From Campylobacteraceae bacterium (lineage in GTDB: Bacteria > Campylobacterota > Campylobacteria > Campylobacterales > Sulfurovaceae), in assembly GCA_027066355.1 (NCBI GenBank), contig JAMONW010000117.1, positions 1-8,587 on the forward strand: DNA of 8,587 nt, in the 5' to 3' direction. Below are positions 5,421 to 8,587 of the stretch, piece by piece. The first letter of the stretch is position 1, and each line of letters begins with the position of its first letter. The translations under genes and the position numbers were made by a program. The notes under the pieces are model-generated. The model was not told the DNA's origin. It was given only the letters and a program-made list of their open reading frames with translations, and ran no database searches.

Positions 5421-6140
5421 ATGATAATTATACCAGCAAGAGTTGCTTCATCTCGATTTCCAAATAAAGTGTTAGCTAAAATTGGTAATACACCAATGGT
5501 TATAAAAACTGCCCAAGCTGTGCAAGATATTTCAAAAGTATTAATTGCAACAGATTCTCAAGAGGTAATTGAAGTTGCAAAAGATTATGGTATAGAAGCA
5601 GTTATAACAAGTAGTAGTTGTCAATCTGGAACTGATAGAATTTATGAAGCAGCAACTAAACTTGGTGTAGATGAAGATGAAATAATCTTAAATGTCCAAG
5701 CAGATGAACCTTTTATCGAAAAAGATGTAGTTAAAACTCTATTTGATTTAACTAAAAAATATACAAAAAATCAAGATGTAATTGCAACTACACTCTATAA
5801 AAGTGTAGATTATAATTATGCAAATAATCCAAATCTTGTAAAAGTAGTAACAACTAATCAAGACTTAGCACTCTATTTTTCTCGCTCTTTAATCCCTTAT
5901 GATAGAGATAAACAAAATATCGATTACAAAGCTCACTTAGGATTATATGGCTTTACATACAAAAAATTAAAGCTTTTTTGCCAATTGCCAGAATCAAATT
6001 TAGAACATATAGAAAAATTAGAGCAACTTAGAATTTTAGATAATGGCTATAAAATAGCCTTAGCAAAAGTGCAAAGCCATAGCTTTGGAATAGATACAAA
6101 AGAGGATTTAGAAAAAGCCCTGAAATTTCATAAATTATAA
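5421..6140 (+). CDS. kdsB: 3-deoxy-manno-octulosonate cytidylyltransferase (CMP-KDO synthetase)
   Basis: A 239-residue cytoplasmic enzyme of typical KdsB length. It activates KDO with CTP to CMP-KDO for the inner core of lipopolysaccharide. The nucleotide-binding start I-P-A-R-V-A-S-S-R-F-P-N-K-V-L (4-18) is clear. Then follow A-T-D (43-45), S-G-T-D-R (69-73), N-V-Q-A-D-E-P-F-I (91-99) with magnesium-binding D95, N-P-N-L-V-K-V-V (136-143), Y-F-S-R-S-L-I-P-Y (152-160), H-L-G-L-Y (172-176), L-E-Q-L-R-I-L (200-206) and G-I-D-T (223-226) with the second metal Asp at 225. The start has AGGAG five bases upstream. A three-codon ATG-ATA-GAT-TAG lies at 5401-5412 just ahead but has no ribosome binding site. 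kdsB shares the palindromic promoter with purH and is followed by an inverted-repeat-rich gap. Confidence 0.95.
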   Translation: MIIIPARVASSRFPNKVLAKIGNTPMVIKTAQAVQDISKVLIATDSQEVIEVAKDYGIEAVITSSSCQSGTDRIYEAATKLGVDEDEIILNVQADEPFIEKDVVKTLFDLTKKYTKNQDVIATTLYKSVDYNYANNPNLVKVVTTNQDLALYFSRSLIPYDRDKQNIDYKAHLGLYGFTYKKLKLFCQLPESNLEHIEKLEQLRILDNGYKIALAKVQSHSFGIDTKEDLEKALKFHKL

Positions 6141-6157
6141 TTTTGCTTTTAGCAAAA
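6141..6157. repeat. Short hairpin directly after kdsB
   Basis: TTTTGCT (6141-6147) and AGCAAAA (6151-6157) form a perfect 7-bp stem with a 3-nt loop, beginning on the base after the kdsB stop. It could end the kdsB transcript, but A residues rather than T residues follow on the + strand. Its right arm overlaps the left arm of a longer inverted repeat, so the two folds exclude each other. Confidence 0.45.
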
Positions 6158-6212
6158 AAGTAATTAGGTATTATTTTAAGATATACTACAAACCAATTAC
6201 TATTTGCTAAAA
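6147..6212. repeat. 66-bp inverted repeat between kdsB and gspF
   Basis: The left arm 6147-6169 (starting TTTTAGCAAA, then GTAATT, ending GGT) and the right arm 6192-6212 are inverse complements at about 20 positions, interrupted by one internal mismatch/indel and one bulged A. The loop is 22 nt. It is non-coding on both strands. The arms are far longer than chance predicts even in AT-rich DNA. It could be a bidirectional terminator or the relic of a small palindromic mobile element. No T-tract follows on either strand. Confidence 0.5.
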
Positions 6213-6229
6213 TAGAAGCATTTTAGCAA
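6204..6229. repeat. Perfect 10-bp hairpin, possible bidirectional terminator
   Basis: TTGCTAAAAT (6204-6213) and ATTTTAGCAA (6220-6229) pair perfectly around the loop AGAAGC; with a G-U pair the stem extends to about 13 bp. It reuses the right arm of the 66-bp inverted repeat. It lies downstream of both converging genes, a position suited to transcription termination, but has no T-run. Confidence 0.5.
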
Positions 6230-6242
6230 GTAAAAATGCATA

Positions 6243-6284
6243 TCAATTCTCCATTCTCCATTTTCAATTTTCAATTTTCAATTC
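6243..6284. repeat. Six tandem 7-bp repeats (TCMATTY)
   Basis: Six consecutive heptamers fit TCMATTY (M = A/C, Y = C/T): TCAATTC, TCCATTC, TCCATTT, TCAATTT, TCAATTT, TCAATTC, exactly 42 bp. The array starts two bases beyond the gspF stop codon in the gspF direction. It is non-coding. Heptameric tandem arrays are prone to slipped-strand length change. No function can be read from the sequence. Confidence 0.8.
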
Positions 6285-6286
6285 CC

Positions 6287-7531
6287 CTACCCTTTTGCTG
6301 CTTTTCCAAGATCCCACATAGGCATAAATATACCAAGTGCAAGTAACAATACAACTGCAGCAATCATTGCTAACATTATAGGCTCAATATATGCAGATAA
6401 GTTATCAATTAAGTTTTGGAATTTCATATTATAATACTCTCTAACTTTCTCTAACATTGCATCAAGCTGTCCACTATTCTCACCTGCTCTTACCATTTGC
6501 AAAGACATATTTTCAAAAAGGTCAGTATCTTCAAACGATTTCGAAAGAGATACCCCTCTACCAATATTAGTATTAATTATCTCAAGTTTCTTTTTTATAT
6601 GTAAATTATCAACAACTTTAATTGAAGCAACAAGAGCTTCTGAAACTGGAATACCAGCTTTTATTAATGCTCCAAATACTAAAGTAAAGTTATACATATT
6701 TGATAAATACACAAGTTCTCCAATTAAATATAGCTTTCTGTTTGATGTAAATTTATCTATTTTATACCGAAAATCTAAATTATTTTTATAAAAAAACTTA
6801 AATGCAAAAAATACTACTGCTAATCCTACAATTATCAACACTCCATAATTTCTAAAGAAGCTCTCAGTGCTAAGTAAAAACTTAGTCGCAATTGGTAAAT
6901 CTGCGTGTAACTCTTCAAATATTTTTCTAAATTTTGGAACAACTGCCATAATAACAGTTACAAATGCCGCAATAATAGCAACTGTAACAATTTTTGGATA
7001 ACGCATAGCTTTTTTAAATTTCTCTTTATTTTCACGCATATTCTCTAAAATATCTGCTAACTTATGGTATGCTTCTGGAAAGTTACCAGTTTTTTCACCT
7101 AAAGCTGTCATAGCCATTACAATATGACCCATCTTATCAGCATGAGGCTCTAGGGCAGCTGACATACTTTTACCTGCATTAATATCATTAGCTACTGAGC
7201 CAAATACTTCCTTAACAACTTTATTATCATTATTTTCAACAATATCTTCTAAAACATCATGTATTGGTAAACCAGCATCTGTCATAACTGCAATTTGACG
7301 AATTGCACCTATCTTTTCAGACTCTGGCATATTTTTAGCACCCATTAATTTTAAGTTATTAATAAAATTTGTAATCATCTCATCTGCAGGAGCTGATGCC
7401 TTTTCTACTTTTGTAACAATTGCATTTTTTAACTCTTTTTTTAAAAGTTGAGATGCCTCACGACTATTTAGAGCTTCTACAATTTTATTTTGTTTAATCC
7501 CTTTTGCAATATAATTAACTCTATAATACAT
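6287..7531 (-). CDS. gspF: Type II secretion / type IV pilus inner-membrane platform protein (GspF/PilC family)
   Basis: A 414-residue polytopic protein of the usual GspF/PilC length, the membrane platform on which the assembly ATPase acts to build pilins or pseudopilins. It has an N-terminal cytoplasmic part, then two homologous T2SSF domains (about 75-200 and 278-403). Each starts with a helical segment ending in A-G-L-P-I (86-90) or A-G-I-P-V (292-296) and later carries a G-E-x-S/T-G motif (145-149, 350-354 as G-E-N-S-G). Membrane helices are at about 181-199, 230-248 and 383-403, the last with the conserved E-P and P-M-W. AAGGAA six bases before the ATG supports the start. It lies 146 nt downstream of gspE on the same strand. 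In Campylobacterota this pair may serve type II secretion or a DNA-uptake system (ctsE/ctsF type); the window does not decide. A heptad array begins just after the stop. Confidence 0.92.
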   Translation of the reverse strand: MYYRVNYIAKGIKQNKIVEALNSREASQLLKKELKNAIVTKVEKASAPADEMITNFINNLKLMGAKNMPESEKIGAIRQIAVMTDAGLPIHDVLEDIVENNDNKVVKEVFGSVANDINAGKSMSAALEPHADKMGHIVMAMTALGEKTGNFPEAYHKLADILENMRENKEKFKKAMRYPKIVTVAIIAAFVTVIMAVVPKFRKIFEELHADLPIATKFLLSTESFFRNYGVLIIVGLAVVFFAFKFFYKNNLDFRYKIDKFTSNRKLYLIGELVYLSNMYNFTLVFGALIKAGIPVSEALVASIKVVDNLHIKKKLEIINTNIGRGVSLSKSFEDTDLFENMSLQMVRAGENSGQLDAMLEKVREYYNMKFQNLIDNLSAYIEPIMLAMIAAVVLLLALGIFMPMWDLGKAAKG

Positions 7532-7572
7532 ATATATTTCCTTTTATAATTATATTTATATGTAAAATACCT

Positions 7573-7591
7573 GTATATAAATAATATATAC
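7573..7591. repeat. Inverted repeat GTATATA-N5-TATATAC in the gspF leader
   Basis: GTATATA (7573-7579) and TATATAC (7585-7591) form a perfect dyad with a 5-nt spacer in the gspE-gspF gap. If the -10 at 7613-7608 is used, the dyad would sit about 10-30 nt inside the gspF leader, a place for a repressor site. The near-pure A/T composition makes a chance occurrence quite possible. Confidence 0.3.
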
Positions 7592-7607
7592 TCATTCTAC
7601 CATAACT

Positions 7608-7613
7608 ATTATA
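7608..7613 (-). promoter_or_regulatory. Candidate -10 box for gspF
   Basis: TATAAT on the - strand within the 146-nt gspE-gspF gap, with no -35 match. The gap is too long for simple translational coupling and has no obvious G+C-rich terminator, so gspF may be read both from gspE and from this site. TATAAT is common in such AT-rich DNA, hence low confidence. Confidence 0.3.
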
Positions 7614-7677
7614 AAACAAAAGAGTATTTTATGTTATTATTATGTTTTTTATCAATTTAATTAGAAAAATTCTCAAA

Positions 7678-8587
7678 CTACAAACGAGCAACCCTAAATA
7701 TCTCTTCAATAGTAGTATTACCATCTAATGCTTTTATAACACCATCAGCAAACATTGTAATAAATCCATCTTTAACAGCTTGTTTTGTTAATTCCTCTTT
7801 TGATTTATCTAGTGCAATCATACGAGATAACTCTGCAGATACTTCAAGAACTTCTGAAATCATCTCTCTACCTTTATATCCGGTATGATAACACTCCTTA
7901 CAACCTTCACCCTTATAAAATTTTATCTCTCTACCCTCTGGTATAAACTCTTTTACACTATTTAAGACAGAGCTTGTTATTTGATCTTCAACTTTACAAT
8001 ATGGGCATATTTTTCTTACCAATCTTTGAGCCTGAATAGCAACTAATGAACCACTAACTAAATAACTCTCTATCCCCATATCAATCATTCTGTTAATTGC
8101 AGAAATTGCATCGTTTGTGTGAAGAGTTGATAGAACTAAGTGTCCTGTCATTGCAGCTTGAATAGCAATTCTTAGAGTTTCATTATCCCTAATCTCACCA
8201 ATCATAATTTTATCTGGATCTTGACGCAAAATTGAGCGCAAAGCTGCTGCAAATGTAAGTCCAGCATTATTATTTACTTGAACTTGTTGAATACCATTCA
8301 TTTGATACTCTACTGGGTCTTCAACTGTAATTGTTTTATCTTTTACACTCTTAATTGCATTTAAAGCTGCATATAAAGTAGTTGTTTTACCACTTCCTGT
8401 TGGTCCAGTAACAAGAACTATTCCATATGGTGCAGAAATTGCTTTATTAAAAACCTTATAATTTCTATCATTCATACCCATATCTTCAAGAGTAATAAGG
8501 GTTTTAGATTTATCCAAAATCCTCATAACAATAGATTCACCAATAAGTGTAGGCAATGTTGAAACCCTAAAGTCATATACACTACCT
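7678..8587 (-). CDS. gspE: Type II secretion / type IV pilus assembly ATPase (GspE/PilB family), C-terminal part
   Basis: The frame is open to the window edge, so the N-terminal half lies outside; 302 residues are visible. The entry R-V-S-T-L-P-T-L-I-G-E-S-I-V-M-R-I-L-D is typical of the N2/ATPase junction. Walker A G-P-T-G-S-G-K-T is at visible residues 61-68, the Asp box V-E-D-P-V-E-Y at 88-94, Walker B with L-R-Q-D-P-D-K-I-M-I-G-E-I-R-D around 120-134, and the His box T-G-H-L-V-L-S-T-L-H-T-N-D around 147-159. A zinc-binding tetracysteine C-P-Y-C / C-K-E-C (194-197, 229-232) marks GspE/PilB assembly ATPases rather than PilT retraction ATPases. It hydrolyses ATP as a hexamer under the GspF platform. 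The sequence from 8556 is not a true start: that codon is an internal TTG and the family sequence continues upstream. gspF follows on the same strand. Confidence 0.94.
   Translation of the reverse strand, partial: GSVYDFRVSTLPTLIGESIVMRILDKSKTLITLEDMGMNDRNYKVFNKAISAPYGIVLVTGPTGSGKTTTLYAALNAIKSVKDKTITVEDPVEYQMNGIQQVQVNNNAGLTFAAALRSILRQDPDKIMIGEIRDNETLRIAIQAAMTGHLVLSTLHTNDAISAINRMIDMGIESYLVSGSLVAIQAQRLVRKICPYCKVEDQITSSVLNSVKEFIPEGREIKFYKGEGCKECYHTGYKGREMISEVLEVSAELSRMIALDKSKEELTKQAVKDGFITMFADGVIKALDGNTTIEEIFRVARL

Noticed and set aside
6147..6212. Integron attC site
   Set aside because: The ends lack the GTTRRRY/RYYYAAC core sites and there is no integrase or cassette array; it is a plain inverted repeat.
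6243..6284. CRISPR array
   Set aside because: The 7-bp units follow each other directly with no spacers, and there are no cas genes nearby.
7545..7554. TATAATTATA palindrome before gspF as a bidirectional promoter like that of purH/kdsB
   Set aside because: On the gspF side it would place the transcript start on the ribosome binding site, and on the other strand it would only read antisense into gspE; A/T-only palindromes of this length are expected by chance here.
8554..8556. TTG as the start codon of gspE
   Set aside because: The frame stays open to the window edge and the residues before it (G-S-V-Y-D-F-R-V-S-T) belong to the conserved GspE/PilB sequence, so the gene continues upstream.

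Overview
The window is low-GC (roughly 30% G+C by eye), densely coded DNA from what looks like a member of the Campylobacterota (Epsilonproteobacteria). The main reasons are a class-B J-protein gene (cbpA type) followed directly by an HspR-type MerR regulator, the arrangement known from Helicobacter and Campylobacter, and putative promoters with good -10 boxes but mostly no -35, preceded by phased T-tracts. A KDO-activation gene indicates a Gram-negative cell. The genus cannot be fixed from this window.

Layout, left to right. (1) On the + strand, the 3' end of an M50 site-2 membrane protease (1-327) is followed 8 nt later by rpiB (336-773). (2) An AT-rich gap of 230 nt carries an 11-bp-phased direct repeat and a TATAAT box. 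It leads to a single gene for a putative lipoprotein of unknown function (1004-1591). (3) A tight four-gene - strand operon follows, in transcription order: cbpA/dnaJ-like (3624-2737), hspR (2727-2350), a DUF190 gene (2346-2014) and crcB/fluC (2013-1630). Its promoter matches the sigma-70 consensus unusually well and is overlapped by a dyad resembling the HspR operator (HAIR). (4) purH (- strand, 5360-3828) ends in a terminator hairpin and is transcribed divergently from kdsB (+ strand, 5421-6140). The 54-60 nt between them contain a perfect palindrome with a TATAAT on each strand. (5) The convergent kdsB/gspF gap (6141-6286) is packed with mutually exclusive inverted repeats and six 7-bp tandem repeats. 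(6) gspF (7531-6287) and the C-terminal part of gspE (7678 to the window end) lie on the - strand and encode the inner-membrane platform and the ATPase of a type II secretion or type IV pilus/DNA-uptake machine.

How the genes fit together: most are housekeeping (pentose phosphate isomerisation, late purine synthesis, LPS sugar activation, envelope secretion). The most distinctive unit is the chaperone-regulator-DUF190-fluoride channel operon. Its sequence suggests HspR autoregulation, which would bring fluoride export and a PII-like protein of unknown role under heat-shock control. I see no CRISPR array, insertion sequence, phage gene, tRNA or rRNA. The unusual signals are in regulatory and intergenic DNA rather than in a new multi-gene system.
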